A stretch of DNA of 64,000 nucleotides from Amantichitinum ursilacus (lineage in GTDB: Bacteria; Pseudomonadota; Gammaproteobacteria; Burkholderiales; Chitinibacteraceae), in assembly GCF_001294205.1 (NCBI RefSeq), contig NZ_LAQT01000001.1, forward strand, positions 124,001-188,000, written 5' to 3'. This document shows positions 17,814 through 27,264 of the stretch, one piece after another. The notes under the pieces are model-generated. The model was given only the letters and a program-made list of their open reading frames with translations, made no database searches and had not been told where the DNA came from. The stretch's first letter is position 1. Each line of letters begins with the position of its first letter. The translations under genes were made by a program, and so were the position numbers.

Positions 17814-19625
17814 ATGCCCCACTATCAGATCCAGCCCGCCGACCTTAAAGCCCACTATTTTGACGTCACCCTGACCATCAATAATCCCGATCCCAAGGGG
17901 CAGGTGGTGTGGTTGCCGGTGTGGATACCGGGCAGTTATCTGGTGCGCGAATTTGCCCGCAACATCGTCTCGATGGCAGCACAGAGCAAGGGCAAGCCGG
18001 TGGCGATCACCAAACTGGACAAGCATCGCTGGCAAGCCGAGCCGGTTAAGGGCAAGTTGCAGCTGATTTATCGCGTCTACGCGTGGGATTTGTCGGTGCG
18101 TGGCGCGTATCTGGATGAAACGCGTGGATTCTTTAATGGCACCAGCACATTTCTGGCGGTCGCCGGGCAAGAAAGCGAAGCCTGCAGCGTTGAGCTGTTG
18201 CCGCCGTCCGACGCCATCGCCAGCAAATGGAAAGTGGCGACTACCTTGCCGCGTGCGGGGGCCAAGGCGGGCAAGTTTGGCGAATATGTGGCCAGCAATT
18301 ACGACGAGCTGATCGACCATCCGGTGGAACTGGGTGAGTTCAACGAAGACAGCTTCAAGGCCTGCGGCGTGCCGCACCAACTGGTGTTTGCGGGGCGCCA
18401 TAGCGTCGATATGAAGCGGCTGAAGCAAGACCTGAAAAAAATCTGCGAATACCAGATCAAACTGTTCGGCGAACCCGCGCCGTTCGATGAATACACCTTT
18501 ATGACCATGGTGACCGGCGATGGCTACGGCGGGCTGGAGCATCGCGCATCGACCGCGCTGATGGCCGGCCGCGATGACTTGCCGCTGCCGCACGAAACCA
18601 CGATGAAGCCGGCTTATCGCCAGTTCCTGGGCTTGTGCAGCCACGAGTATTTCCACAGCTGGAACGTCAAACGCATCAAGCCCGCCAACTTTGCGCCGTA
18701 CGATCTGCATCGCGAAGGCTACACGCGCTTGCTGTGGGCGTTTGAGGGCATCACCTCGTACTACGACGATTTAACGCTGGTGCGCGCTGGCGTGATCAGT
18801 CAGCAGGATTATCTGGATCTGATCGCCAACACGTTGACCGGCGTGGAACGTGGCGCGGGGCGGCTGAAGCAAACATTGTCCGAGTCCAGCCTGGACGCGT
18901 GGGCCAAATATTATCGCCAGGATGAAAACAGCCCCAACGCCATCGTCAGCTATTACACCAAAGGCGCGCTGGCCTCGCTGTGCCTGGATCTGACCATCCG
19001 CGAACGCACGCACGGCGCCAGGAGTCTGGACGACGTGATGCGCGCCTTGTGGCAGCGTTTTGGCAAGGATTTCTACGGCGCCAATGGCGGGCGCGGTGTG
19101 GGCGAAGATGAATGGGAGCGGGTGGCGATTGAAGTCACTGGCGTGGATTTGCGCGATTTCTTTGATATGGCGCTGCGTTCCACCCAACCATTGCCCGTGG
19201 CCGAATTGCTGGCGCGCTTTGGCGTGGAAAGCCAACTGCGTGCACCGGCCGGTGGCGCGGACAAGGGGGGCTGGAAAGACGTGGCTGCGCCGGGCAACAG
19301 CTTGGGCGCACGCGTTGCGAACGATGCGGCGGGCGTCAAACTGACCCACGTGCTCGATGGCGGCGCGGCGCAACAGGCGGGCTTTAGCGCGGGCGATGTA
19401 CTGATCGCGCTGGCCGGGCTGAAACTGACCGCAGGCAATCTCGAAGCTGCCCTGGCCAATCGCCCCGCCGGCACTGAAGTCGAAGTGCATGCCTTCCGCC
19501 GCGACGAACTGATCAGCCGCAAGCTGGTTATCCAGGCGGCCAATGCGGATACGTGGGGTTTGCGCATCAATGCGGTGGTCGAGGCCGAGGTGGCTCAGGC
19601 GCGCAAGGCCTGGCTGGAAGGCTGA
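17814..19625 (+). CDS. M61-family metallopeptidase (glycyl aminopeptidase type) with PDZ domain
   Basis: A 603-residue zinc peptidase. The N-terminal beta domain (1-200) is followed by the catalytic domain with H277-E-Y-F-H281 and third ligand E311 (AFEGITSYYDD), then a C-terminal PDZ domain (about 500-585, LDGGAAQQAGFSAGDVLIAL). The family prefers N-terminal Gly or Ala substrates. No signal peptide is apparent, so it is probably cytoplasmic. CAGGAAAG precedes the ATG. The gene converges on trmL with a strong hairpin between them. Confidence 0.92.
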   Translation: MPHYQIQPADLKAHYFDVTLTINNPDPKGQVVWLPVWIPGSYLVREFARNIVSMAAQSKGKPVAITKLDKHRWQAEPVKGKLQLIYRVYAWDLSVRGAYLDETRGFFNGTSTFLAVAGQESEACSVELLPPSDAIASKWKVATTLPRAGAKAGKFGEYVASNYDELIDHPVELGEFNEDSFKACGVPHQLVFAGRHSVDMKRLKQDLKKICEYQIKLFGEPAPFDEYTFMTMVTGDGYGGLEHRASTALMAGRDDLPLPHETTMKPAYRQFLGLCSHEYFHSWNVKRIKPANFAPYDLHREGYTRLLWAFEGITSYYDDLTLVRAGVISQQDYLDLIANTLTGVERGAGRLKQTLSESSLDAWAKYYRQDENSPNAIVSYYTKGALASLCLDLTIRERTHGARSLDDVMRALWQRFGKDFYGANGGRGVGEDEWERVAIEVTGVDLRDFFDMALRSTQPLPVAELLARFGVESQLRAPAGGADKGGWKDVAAPGNSLGARVANDAAGVKLTHVLDGGAAQQAGFSAGDVLIALAGLKLTAGNLEAALANRPAGTEVEVHAFRRDELISRKLVIQAANADTWGLRINAVVEAEVAQARKAWLEG

Positions 19626-19631
19626 CCGCAG

Positions 19632-19661
19632 CGACGTGCCCGGCGTCTGTCGGGCACGTCG
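19632..19661. terminator. Bidirectional hairpin between M61 peptidase and trmL
   Basis: An 11-bp perfect stem (CGACGTGCCCG with its complement) closes an 8-nt loop and is followed by a moderately T-rich TCATTAATCAATTTG. It is placed exactly between two convergent genes, which supports a terminator role despite the weak T run. Confidence 0.55.
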
Positions 19662-19679
19662 TCATTAATCAATTTGCGC

Positions 19680-20147
19680 TTAAACGCCGCCGCTGTAGCC
19701 CAGTTGCCGCCAGGCTTCATACACCGTGACGGCGACGGCGTTCGACAGATTCAGGCTGCGCACTTGCGGCAGCATCGGCAGGCGGATGCGGCGCGCGGCT
19801 TCAAAGCGCGCCAGCATGTCATCGGGCAGACCGCGGGTTTCGGGACCGAACACAAACGCATCCCCCGCCTGATAGGCCACGCTATCAAAACGACTGCTGC
19901 CTTTGGTGGTCATGGCAAAGTAGCGTGTCTCGGGTGGCAGGCTGGCCAGCAGCGCCTCAAAATCATCGTGCACGCGCATTTCGGCGAACTCGTGATAATC
20001 AAGCCCGGCGCGGCGCATGCGCGCGTTGTCCAGCTCAAAACCCAAGGGTCGCACCAGGTGCAAGGTGCAGCCGGTGTTGGCCGCAAGACGGATGACGTTG
20101 CCCGTGTTGGGCGGAATTTCTGGTTGAAACAACACGATATGAAACAT
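19680..20147 (-). CDS. trmL: tRNA (cytidine/uridine-34 2'-O)-methyltransferase TrmL
   Basis: A 155-residue SPOUT methyltransferase that modifies the wobble base of leucine tRNAs. Marks: the N-terminal [20 protein letters not shown], the SAM-knot motifs [11 protein letters not shown] and [19 protein letters not shown]. The start at 20147 was chosen from the family N-terminus and the normal length of about 157; the frame is open further upstream without similarity. It is divergent from purU. Confidence 0.94.
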   Translation of the reverse strand: MFHIVLFQPEIPPNTGNVIRLAANTGCTLHLVRPLGFELDNARMRRAGLDYHEFAEMRVHDDFEALLASLPPETRYFAMTTKGSSRFDSVAYQAGDAFVFGPETRGLPDDMLARFEAARRIRLPMLPQVRSLNLSNAVAVTVYEAWRQLGYSGGV

Positions 20148-20289
20148 GGATGCCGTAGTGTCACGCCGACACAGTAAAAACAAGGTCCGACATAATGCCA
20201 TGACAGCACGGTTAAGGCCTGGGTAAACGCCCGAGCGGACAAGGTTGCTGCTAGAATCGCTGCGAATAGAACAAACCCGGACTGCTGTA

Positions 20290-21141
20290 ATGAACACCGC
20301 AACGCTGCTGATCAGCTGCCCAGACCAGAAAGGTCTGTCGGCGGCCATTGCCAATTTTCTGTTTACCTATAACGCCAATATCGTTCACTCCGATCAACAC
20401 CAGGACAGCACGGACGATTTGTTCCTGATGCGCGTGGAATGGGATCTGACCGACTTTACGCTGGATATGGCCAGCTTTGCCCCGGCGTTCCAGCCCATCG
20501 CCGATCGTTTCAGCATGAAGTGGACGGTGGCCTTGTCGGCCGAGCGTCCGCGTGTGGCCATTTTTGTGAGCAAGTACGACCATTGTCTGGTGGATTTGCT
20601 GCATCGCCATCAAAGCGGCGAACTGGCTTGCGATATTCCGCTGGTGATCTCCAATCATGAAGATTGCCGCGCCGTTACCGAATTCTATGGCGTGCCGTTT
20701 CACGTTATTCCGGTCAGCAAAGACAACAAGGCCGAAGCCGAAGCCGCGCAACATGCGTTGCTGCAGGCCAACCACGTCGACCTGATCGTGCTGGCGCGCT
20801 ATATGCAAGTGTTGTCGCATGATTTCACCGCGCAATGGCCGCAGCGCGTCATCAATATCCATCACAGTTTTCTGCCCGCATTTGATGGCGCCAAGCCGTA
20901 TCACCGCGCATTTGCCCGCGGCGTAAAGCTGATCGGCGCCACCAGCCATTACGTCACCGAAATCCTGGATGACGGCCCGATCATTGAGCAGGACGTACAA
21001 CGCATTTCGCATCGTGAAGACGTGGAAGACCTGGTGCTGAAAGGCCGCGATCTGGAGAAAGTGGTGTTGTCGCGCGCGGTGAAATGGCATCTGGAAAACC
21101 GCGTGCTGGTGTATGCCAACAAAACCGTGATCTTTGCCTGA
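20290..21141 (+). CDS. purU: Formyltetrahydrofolate deformylase PurU
   Basis: A 283-residue enzyme that hydrolyses 10-formyl-tetrahydrofolate to formate and tetrahydrofolate, balancing one-carbon units. The N-terminal ACT domain (1-80, [19 protein letters not shown]) precedes the formyltransferase-fold domain. The latter has the [10 protein letters not shown] loop and the [19 protein letters not shown] block carrying the catalytic His and Asp. The start at 20290 is the first Met giving the ACT domain; the ribosome-binding site is weak. The next gene begins only 7 nt after the stop. Confidence 0.95.
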   Translation: MNTATLLISCPDQKGLSAAIANFLFTYNANIVHSDQHQDSTDDLFLMRVEWDLTDFTLDMASFAPAFQPIADRFSMKWTVALSAERPRVAIFVSKYDHCLVDLLHRHQSGELACDIPLVISNHEDCRAVTEFYGVPFHVIPVSKDNKAEAEAAQHALLQANHVDLIVLARYMQVLSHDFTAQWPQRVINIHHSFLPAFDGAKPYHRAFARGVKLIGATSHYVTEILDDGPIIEQDVQRISHREDVEDLVLKGRDLEKVVLSRAVKWHLENRVLVYANKTVIFA

Positions 21142-21148
21142 TCCCCGC

Positions 21149-21724
21149 ATGAACGGCTTTCTGCGCGATGTGCTCGATGTGTGCCTGCTGCGATTCAAGT
21201 CGCTGGAGCAGTACAGCTATGCGCCGTGGATTACGGCGCTGTGGCTGACGCTGGCGGGCGTCACCGACGCGATGTCCAACGACGACATCATGGGCGCGTG
21301 GCCGTTGCGATTGCTGTTTTTTGTGGTGGTGGACTGGACCCAGGCGGTGGCCGCGGCGCTGTGGCTGGGCGCGTGGTTCAAGCTGATCGAGCGCAAGCCG
21401 GTGGAGTTCAGTTTCTTTCCGCTGGTTGTGCTGGCGGGCACGCCGCAAATGATTGCGCCTTTGATCAACGGCATCGGCGAACCACTGGGCAGTTATGTGC
21501 GCACCAGCCTCGCGCTGTATGGTCTATTTGTTTTGATTTATGCGATATCGCGCAGCACGGGCAAGCGCGTGGGTTCGGCCGCCATTGCCGCGCTGGCGTT
21601 TATCCCGGTGGCGTTTGTATTGATGGGGGGCACCACCGCCATCGCGGAAAGCATGGGCTGGGTTAACCTGCCGCCGCTGACGGCCGATGCCCCCGATACT
21701 TCTAATCCGGAGACTGACCTGTGA
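21149..21724 (+). CDS. Yip1-like multi-spanning membrane protein
   Basis: A 191-residue inner-membrane protein with about five hydrophobic segments (roughly 27-45, 52-78, 88-112, 118-135 and 143-165). The overall pattern resembles the bacterial Yip1 family, but this is a weak identification and no function is known. The stop overlaps the GTG of gspF by 4 nt (GTGA), so it is translationally coupled to the secretion genes. The start at 21149 is chosen over a TTG at 21134. Confidence 0.7.
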   Translation: MNGFLRDVLDVCLLRFKSLEQYSYAPWITALWLTLAGVTDAMSNDDIMGAWPLRLLFFVVVDWTQAVAAALWLGAWFKLIERKPVEFSFFPLVVLAGTPQMIAPLINGIGEPLGSYVRTSLALYGLFVLIYAISRSTGKRVGSAAIAALAFIPVAFVLMGGTTAIAESMGWVNLPPLTADAPDTSNPETDL

Positions 21725-22926
21725 CCGCGTTCCGATATGTGGCCGTGCAACAGGACGGCGGCAACAAACGTGGCCTGATCGAGGCCGATACGCCGCGCCA
21801 GGCGCGCCAGTTGTTGCGCGACCAGGGTATGTGGGTCAGCGAGCTGGATGCCATCAGCGCGCAACCCAAACGCCGCTTTGGTGCGTCGCGCAGCCTGGGT
21901 ACGCAAAAGCTGGCGATCTGGACACGCCAGTTTGCCACGCTGCTGGATGCCGGTCTGACCATCGAACAAGCGCTGGCGGTGTTGCTGGAGCAAAGCGAGG
22001 ACGACAAGGAAAAGCGTTTGTCCGCTGCGCTGCGCAGCGAAATTTTGTCCGGTTCGTCGTTGTCCCAAGCCTTGACGCGCCAGACCGGCGCTTTCCCCGA
22101 GTTGTATCGCACCATCGTGGCAGCTGGCGAAGAGTCCGGCAAAGCCGGCACCGTTATGCAACGGCTGGCCGATTACCTGGAAAGCCGTGCCGCATTGGGC
22201 AGCAAAGTGGCGCTGGCGTTTGTGTACCCGGCGGTGGTGATGTCGGTATCGATCCTGGTGGTGGTGGGCCTGCTGACGTGGGTGGTGCCGCAGATGGTGA
22301 CGGTGTTCCAGAGCGCCAAACAGCAACTGCCGTTTTTGACGGTGGCGATGCTGTGGCTGTCGGCGGCGGTGCGCTCGTGGGGCTGGCTGATGCTGATTGT
22401 GGCGGTGGCGGCGGGCTTTCTGGGCTGGCGTGCGCTCAAGCAAGAAGCGGTGCGGCGCACGTTTGATGCCTGGGTCTTGCGCCTGCCCTTGTTTGGCCGC
22501 TTTGTGCGCGCTGGCAATACCGCGCGGCTAGCGTCGACGCTGGCTATTCTGGTGGGGAGCGGCGTGCCGCTGCTGAAGGCCATGCAGGCGGCTGTGGGCG
22601 TCATCGGCAATATGCCGCTGCGCGAGGCGGTGCAAGAGGCGTCGCGCCAGGTGCGCGAGGGCATGACGCTGTCGCGTGCGCTTAACGAAAGCAAGCTGTT
22701 TCCGCCGGTGCTGATCCATCTGATCGCCAGCGGCGAGGCCACCGGGCGGCTGGAATATATGCTGGATAAAGCCGCCGCGCAGCAAAGTCAGGAGCTGGAA
22801 AACCGCGTGGCCACGTTCACCAGTCTGCTGGGCCCGATCATGGTGTTGCTGATGGGGATTGTGGTGTTATTGATCGTGTTGGCGATTCTGCTGCCGGTCT
22901 TTGAAATGAACCAACTCGTAAAATGA
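21721..22926 (+). CDS. gspF: Type II secretion inner-membrane platform protein GspF
   Basis: A 401-residue platform protein that helps couple the secretion ATPase to pseudopilus assembly. It has two GspF domains (about 65-190 and 265-390), each followed by membrane helices, and the family segments [19 protein letters not shown]-like [19 protein letters not shown] and [14 protein letters not shown]. The start is GTG at 21721, inside the stop of the preceding gene. Its stop overlaps the gspG start by 4 nt. Confidence 0.95.
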   Translation: MTAFRYVAVQQDGGNKRGLIEADTPRQARQLLRDQGMWVSELDAISAQPKRRFGASRSLGTQKLAIWTRQFATLLDAGLTIEQALAVLLEQSEDDKEKRLSAALRSEILSGSSLSQALTRQTGAFPELYRTIVAAGEESGKAGTVMQRLADYLESRAALGSKVALAFVYPAVVMSVSILVVVGLLTWVVPQMVTVFQSAKQQLPFLTVAMLWLSAAVRSWGWLMLIVAVAAGFLGWRALKQEAVRRTFDAWVLRLPLFGRFVRAGNTARLASTLAILVGSGVPLLKAMQAAVGVIGNMPLREAVQEASRQVREGMTLSRALNESKLFPPVLIHLIASGEATGRLEYMLDKAAAQQSQELENRVATFTSLLGPIMVLLMGIVVLLIVLAILLPVFEMNQLVK

Positions 22927-23387
22927 GGTCAATGATGTCTGCTGCAGTGTATGGCCGTGCACAACGCGCGGCCCAGCGTGGTTTTACGCTGATCGAAATT
23001 CTGGTTGTGATTACCATTCTGGCCATTCTGGGTGCGCTGATCGTACCCAAGATCATGGACCGCCCCAACGATGCGCGCGTGGTGGCGGCCAAGCAGGACA
23101 TCCGCTCCACGGTGCAGGCGCTCAAGCTGTACAAACTGGATAACGGCCGTTATCCCACCACCGAACAGGGCCTGAAGGCGCTGGTGGAAAAGCCGACTTC
23201 GCAGCCCACGCCGAACAACTGGAAAACCGGCGGCTATCTGGAAAAGCTGCCCAAGGATCCGTGGGGCAATGATTATGTTTATCTGAATCCGGGCCTGCAC
23301 GGCGAAATCGACGTGATGAGCTACGGCGCGGATGGCCAGTCCGGCGGCGAAAACTACGACGCCGATATCGGCTCCTGGCAGCAGTAA
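22923..23387 (+). CDS. gspG: Major pseudopilin GspG
   Basis: A 154-residue precursor of the main pseudopilus subunit. A short basic leader ends at G20, then FTLIE with Glu at +5 and a hydrophobic helix (21-44) follow. The conserved C-terminal region includes [28 protein letters not shown] and [11 protein letters not shown], the calcium-binding loop of GspG. Alternative Met codons at 22932 and 22935 would shorten the leader. It overlaps gspF by 4 nt. Confidence 0.96.
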   Translation: MRSMMSAAVYGRAQRAAQRGFTLIEILVVITILAILGALIVPKIMDRPNDARVVAAKQDIRSTVQALKLYKLDNGRYPTTEQGLKALVEKPTSQPTPNNWKTGGYLEKLPKDPWGNDYVYLNPGLHGEIDVMSYGADGQSGGENYDADIGSWQQ

Positions 23388-23394
23388 TCGTCTG

Positions 23395-23901
23395 ATGACG
23401 GCCCAGCGCCCGGCGCATGCGCGCGCCTCTGGCTTTACGCTGATCGAGATATTGGTGGCGATTGCGGTGATCGGCATCATTCTTGGTCTGGCGGCGGTCA
23501 AGCTGGGCCAGTCTGATGGCCAGATTGCCGAACGCGAAGCACAGCGCCTGGCCGCCGTGCTGGAAGACGCCCGCGACGAAGCCATCAGCGGTGGCCATAG
23601 CGTGGGCTGGTCCAGTGATGGTCATGGCTATCAATTCTGGATTCAGGATGGCAATGGCGATTGGCAGGCCATTCCCAATCACGAAGTGCTCAAACCCTAC
23701 CAGTTGCCTGACATCCTTAAAGTCAGCGCGCAAACCGTTAACCTGCGTGATCGCCGTTTAGGCGAGCGCATCGTGTTTGATTCTTCCGGCGTTAATCAGC
23801 CCTTTACCATTGACCTGGTCACGCAAGAAGGGCGCTGGCATCTGGAAGGCGACGTGATGGGCCGCGTCACCGAGCAACAGGCGACTGATTCGCATGGCTG
23901 A
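23395..23901 (+). CDS. gspH: Minor pseudopilin GspH
   Basis: A 168-residue minor pseudopilin. The leader MTAQRPAHARASG is cut before [10 protein letters not shown], giving Glu at +5, and is followed by an N-terminal helix and a GspH-type beta domain. The start at 23395 is preferred because it leaves a normal 13-residue leader; the open frame extends to 23332 inside gspG. It overlaps gspI by 8 nt. Confidence 0.9.
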   Translation: MTAQRPAHARASGFTLIEILVAIAVIGIILGLAAVKLGQSDGQIAEREAQRLAAVLEDARDEAISGGHSVGWSSDGHGYQFWIQDGNGDWQAIPNHEVLKPYQLPDILKVSAQTVNLRDRRLGERIVFDSSGVNQPFTIDLVTQEGRWHLEGDVMGRVTEQQATDSHG

Positions 23902-24298
23902 GCGCGCTTTTTGCCTGCCGCACGGCGCGCGCCCTGGGCGCGGCTTTACGCTGATTGAAGTGATGGTGGCGCTGGCCGTGGTCGCCATCGCGCTGATGGC
24001 GGCGCTGAAGGCCACCAGTTTCAGTACCGATTCCGCCATCGATTTTCGCACGCGCATGCTGGCGGGCTGGGTGGCGCAAAACCAGATCGATACGCTGACC
24101 GCGCGCCGCGACTTTCCCGAGATGGGTGAACAGGACGGCCACGAAGACGAGGCCGGTTACAACTTTCATTGGCATATGACGATCGGCGGCTCGCCCAACC
24201 GCTCGTTTCGCCGTGTTGAAATCCGCGTGTATGAAGGTGACGCCACCGACCATGCCGCCGCTACCCTGGTGACTTATGTCGCGCGCGTCGGCACCTGA
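23894..24298 (+). CDS. gspI: Minor pseudopilin GspI
   Basis: A 134-residue minor pseudopilin with a 17-residue leader ending RG, then FTLIEVMVALAVVAIALMA. The GspI-type domain shows WVAQNQ and the ETVEG-like RRVEIRVYEGD region. GspI starts the pseudopilus tip with GspJ and GspK. It overlaps gspH by 8 nt and gspJ by 23 nt. Confidence 0.92.
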   Translation: MAERAFCLPHGARPGRGFTLIEVMVALAVVAIALMAALKATSFSTDSAIDFRTRMLAGWVAQNQIDTLTARRDFPEMGEQDGHEDEAGYNFHWHMTIGGSPNRSFRRVEIRVYEGDATDHAAATLVTYVARVGT

Positions 24299-24872
24299 TC
24301 GCCATCGCGGCTTTACGCTGCTCGAAATCCTGATCGCACTGAGCATTTTTGCGGTGGTGATCCTGATCGCCTATCGCGGGCTGTCGACCATGATCGACGC
24401 CAAATTGCGGCTGGACGCGGAAACCACGCGCTGGCGCGAAATGAGTCTGGTGATGAGCCGTTTTGGCGATGATCTCACGCAGTCCGTCAACCGCAGTTAT
24501 CGCGATAGCGCCGGTGCGGTGCAACCGCCGATGGCGGGCAACCAGCAGCCCAATACGCCCGAATGGCCCAAACTGGATCTGGTGCGCGCGGGCGGCGATG
24601 GCGGGCCGTTTCATGTGGCGTATCGGCTGCGCGAAGGCCAACTGGAAATGGAATTATGGGATGCGCTGGACCAACCGCCGCGCGCCCAACCGGTGGTGCA
24701 CATGATGCTGCAAAACGTGGAGCGCTTTGAAGTGTCGTTTCTGGATAGCTCGCTCAACTGGCAAGCGGCGTGGCCCGTCACTGGCAGCACTGATGTATTG
24801 CCGCGCGCCGTGCGCATTACCTTGCAGCAAGCGGGCCAAGGCGCAATTGAACGGATTTACGCGCTGCCATGA
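24276..24872 (+). CDS. gspJ: Minor pseudopilin GspJ
   Basis: A 198-residue minor pseudopilin. The leader of 12 residues ends RG before FTLLEILIALSIFAVVILIAYRGL, and the RWREMSLVMSRFGDDLTQSV segment is typical of GspJ. It forms the tip complex with GspI and GspK. It overlaps the gspI end by 23 nt and gspK by 4 nt. Confidence 0.93.
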   Translation: MSRASAPDRHRGFTLLEILIALSIFAVVILIAYRGLSTMIDAKLRLDAETTRWREMSLVMSRFGDDLTQSVNRSYRDSAGAVQPPMAGNQQPNTPEWPKLDLVRAGGDGGPFHVAYRLREGQLEMELWDALDQPPRAQPVVHMMLQNVERFEVSFLDSSLNWQAAWPVTGSTDVLPRAVRITLQQAGQGAIERIYALP

Positions 24873-25819
24873 TGCCTAACCGTCGCTCTGCTTCGTCCCG
24901 TTCGCGTCGGCAGCAAGGGATCGCCATTCTCACCGCCGTCGGCATCGCTGCGCTAGTGGCCGCGCTGGCCGCGTGGATCGCCTGGCGGCAGGCCTTGTGG
25001 TATCGCCAGCTGGAAAACCAGTTTGATCAGGCCGAAGCCATCGGCGTCATCCGCGCCTCCATCAACCTGGTGCGGCTGACGCTGCGTGACGATGCGCGCA
25101 ATAACCAGATCGACCATATGCTGGAACCGTGGAATATTCCAATCCCGGCGATTCCGGTGGAAAACGGTCGCGCAGGCGGGCGCATTATCGAGCAGGGCGG
25201 ACTGTTTAATCTGAACAATCTGGTCGATGACAAAGGTGCCATCGTCGACGACCAGGTGCAGTGCTTCAAGCGCCTGCTGACCACGCTGCAGTTGTCGACG
25301 GATCTGGCCGATGTGCTGGCGGACTGGGAGGATGCGGATTCCGATCTGTCGTCATCCAGTAGCGCCGAAGACAATGCCTATCTGGGCATGTCGCCGCCGT
25401 ATCGTGCTGCCAATCAGCGGCTGACGGACCTGGGCTCGTTAACGCGTGTGCGCGGCTTTACCCCGGACATCATCGCCCGGCTGCAGCCGTTTGTGACGGT
25501 GGTGCCGTTGCAAACCAAGGTCAACGTCAACTTTGCTTCGGCGGAAGTGTTGACAGCGGTGGTGCCGAATATGTCTTTGTCGGTGGCGCAGAGCGTGATT
25601 TCGAAGCGCGCCGGGCGTTATTTCAAAGACATCGGCGAGTTTCGCGATACCTTGCCGGACAGCTTCAAAGCACAGGCCATCACGTCGATTACCGTGCAGA
25701 CCACCTACTTTATCAATGAGGTGGAGGCGCAGTTCGGGCGGGTTACGCTGCGTTATCAGGCGTTGCTGGAACGCACCAGCACTGACCTGCCGCGCATTGT
25801 GTGGATGCGCCGCGAGTAG
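24869..25819 (+). CDS. gspK: Minor pseudopilin GspK
   Basis: A 316-residue tip pseudopilin, larger than the others. The basic leader ends at G17, followed by IAILTAVGIAALVAALAAW. As is normal for GspK, there is no Glu at +5. The helical insert domain contains the SAM-like helix region LADWEDADSDLSSS, and the calcium-binding acidic residues seem kept. It is the last gene of this operon: gspC, D, E, L, M and N are not in the window, and a convergent kinase gene ends 59 nt downstream. Confidence 0.93.
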   Translation: MMPNRRSASSRSRRQQGIAILTAVGIAALVAALAAWIAWRQALWYRQLENQFDQAEAIGVIRASINLVRLTLRDDARNNQIDHMLEPWNIPIPAIPVENGRAGGRIIEQGGLFNLNNLVDDKGAIVDDQVQCFKRLLTTLQLSTDLADVLADWEDADSDLSSSSSAEDNAYLGMSPPYRAANQRLTDLGSLTRVRGFTPDIIARLQPFVTVVPLQTKVNVNFASAEVLTAVVPNMSLSVAQSVISKRAGRYFKDIGEFRDTLPDSFKAQAITSITVQTTYFINEVEAQFGRVTLRYQALLERTSTDLPRIVWMRRE

Positions 25820-25878
25820 CTTGTTGATGGGGTGATGGCGTGATGGCCCACTGGCGCTTGCGCTGCGGGCTGAGGTGT

Positions 25879-27264
25879 TTATTGCGGATTGAGCGGAAGG
25901 GTAACGCGCACGATCAGGCCGTGCACCGGGGCGTCCAGCAAATCCACGCTACCGCCATGGCGTTCGGCAATTTCCTTGACGATGGCCATGCCAAGACCAC
26001 AGCCACTGCCGGTTTGCTCGCGTCGATAGAAGCGTTCAAACACGCGATGTTTGTCTTCGTCGGGAATGCCAGGGCCGTCGTCTTCGACTTCCACCACGTA
26101 GTTGCTGCCTTCCTGGGTTAACCGCACCGTGACATTGCCGCCGCGCGGAATGTACTTGATGGCGTTTTCCACCAGGTTGACGAACAGCTCGCGCAATAGC
26201 GCCGAGTTGCCTTCGATGACTGCTTCATTCAACGACGTGTCACAGCCCAGATCCATGCCTGCTGCCAGCGCACGCGGCACCGATTCCGCGGTCAAGTCGC
26301 GGATCAGTTTGGCCAGATCAACCTTCACGCGCGGCATGCCGCTTTGCGTGCCGGGCTCGGAGCGCGCTAGCGTCAATAGCTGATTGACTAGATGAATGCT
26401 GCGGGTGGCGCTGGTGTGCACCATGTTCAGACGATCGCCCAGGCCTTTGACGGTGGTCTCACGCATGGCCAGTTCGGTTTGCGATTTAAGACCTGCCAGC
26501 GGCGTGCGCAGCTGGTGGGCGGCATCGGCAATAAAACGGCGTTGGCGCGCCACGCTCTCGTTGGTGGTGGAGAGCAACTGATTAAGCGCGTGCGTGAGCG
26601 CATGTACTTCTTCAGGCGCATCGCTGAGTTCAAACGGCGCCAGATTTTGCGCGCGGCGCGTTTCCAGCAGCTTTTGCAATCCATGCAGGGGCTTGAGGCC
26701 GCGATTGATACCCACCCACACCAGCACGCTCATCACAATCAACAGTCCGCCCAGGGGCAGGCCAATGGTAAGCATGATCTGGTTGGAAAGCTGCTTGCGG
26801 CCTTGCTGATTGCGCGCGACTTCAACGCGCAGCCAGTGATTGCCGGTTTTATCGATCGGATAAAACACCGACAGCGCGCGATTGGTTCCGGCGGGAGTTT
26901 TGCTGGTATAGAACTGCGGTTGACTGGCCGCCGGCATAGGCGGGGCCACATCATCGAACTGGCCGTTGCTGGCCAGTACGCCACCAGGCAGGGTGCTGAT
27001 GCGGTACATCAAGGCGTCGTCGAGCGAGCCTTGCAACAGATCACGTGCTGCAGGTGGAAAATCAAGGGCAACCTGACCGTCCTGCCGCACATGCACCTGG
27101 CGCGCGAGCGCATTGGCGGTTTGTTGCAGCGAGGTATCGGTCATCACGTTGGCAACGTGGCTGGCCACCTGAAAACTCAATAGCGCCCCAGCTAGCCATA
27201 GAACCAGCTGGGGGATCAGCAGCCATAACAGCAGCTGGCGTTTGAGCGAGTACTTAGCCTGCAT
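25879..27264 (-). CDS. Two-component sensor histidine kinase (QseC/TctE type)
   Basis: A 461-residue inner-membrane kinase. TM1 is at 11-33, the periplasmic sensor (34-162) resembles the 2CSK_N domain of TctE-like kinases, TM2 is at 163-186, then comes a short HAMP-like linker. The H box is FIADAAHQLRTPLAGL with phospho-H250. The N box (NLVENAIKYIPRGG), the DDGPGIP box and the GLGMAIVKEI box complete the catalytic domain. The start at 27264 is inside the regulator gene (11-nt overlap); a longer frame to 27309 is less likely. The signal is unknown; some TctE-like kinases sense tricarboxylates. Confidence 0.93.
   Translation of the reverse strand: MQAKYSLKRQLLLWLLIPQLVLWLAGALLSFQVASHVANVMTDTSLQQTANALARQVHVRQDGQVALDFPPAARDLLQGSLDDALMYRISTLPGGVLASNGQFDDVAPPMPAASQPQFYTSKTPAGTNRALSVFYPIDKTGNHWLRVEVARNQQGRKQLSNQIMLTIGLPLGGLLIVMSVLVWVGINRGLKPLHGLQKLLETRRAQNLAPFELSDAPEEVHALTHALNQLLSTTNESVARQRRFIADAAHQLRTPLAGLKSQTELAMRETTVKGLGDRLNMVHTSATRSIHLVNQLLTLARSEPGTQSGMPRVKVDLAKLIRDLTAESVPRALAAGMDLGCDTSLNEAVIEGNSALLRELFVNLVENAIKYIPRGGNVTVRLTQEGSNYVVEVEDDGPGIPDEDKHRVFERFYRREQTGSGCGLGMAIVKEIAERHGGSVDLLDAPVHGLIVRVTLPLNPQ

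Noticed and set aside
24869-24940. Loss of the +5 Glu in GspK as a sign of a defective pseudopilin
   Set aside because: Lack of Glu at +5 is normal for GspK proteins, so the gene is considered intact.
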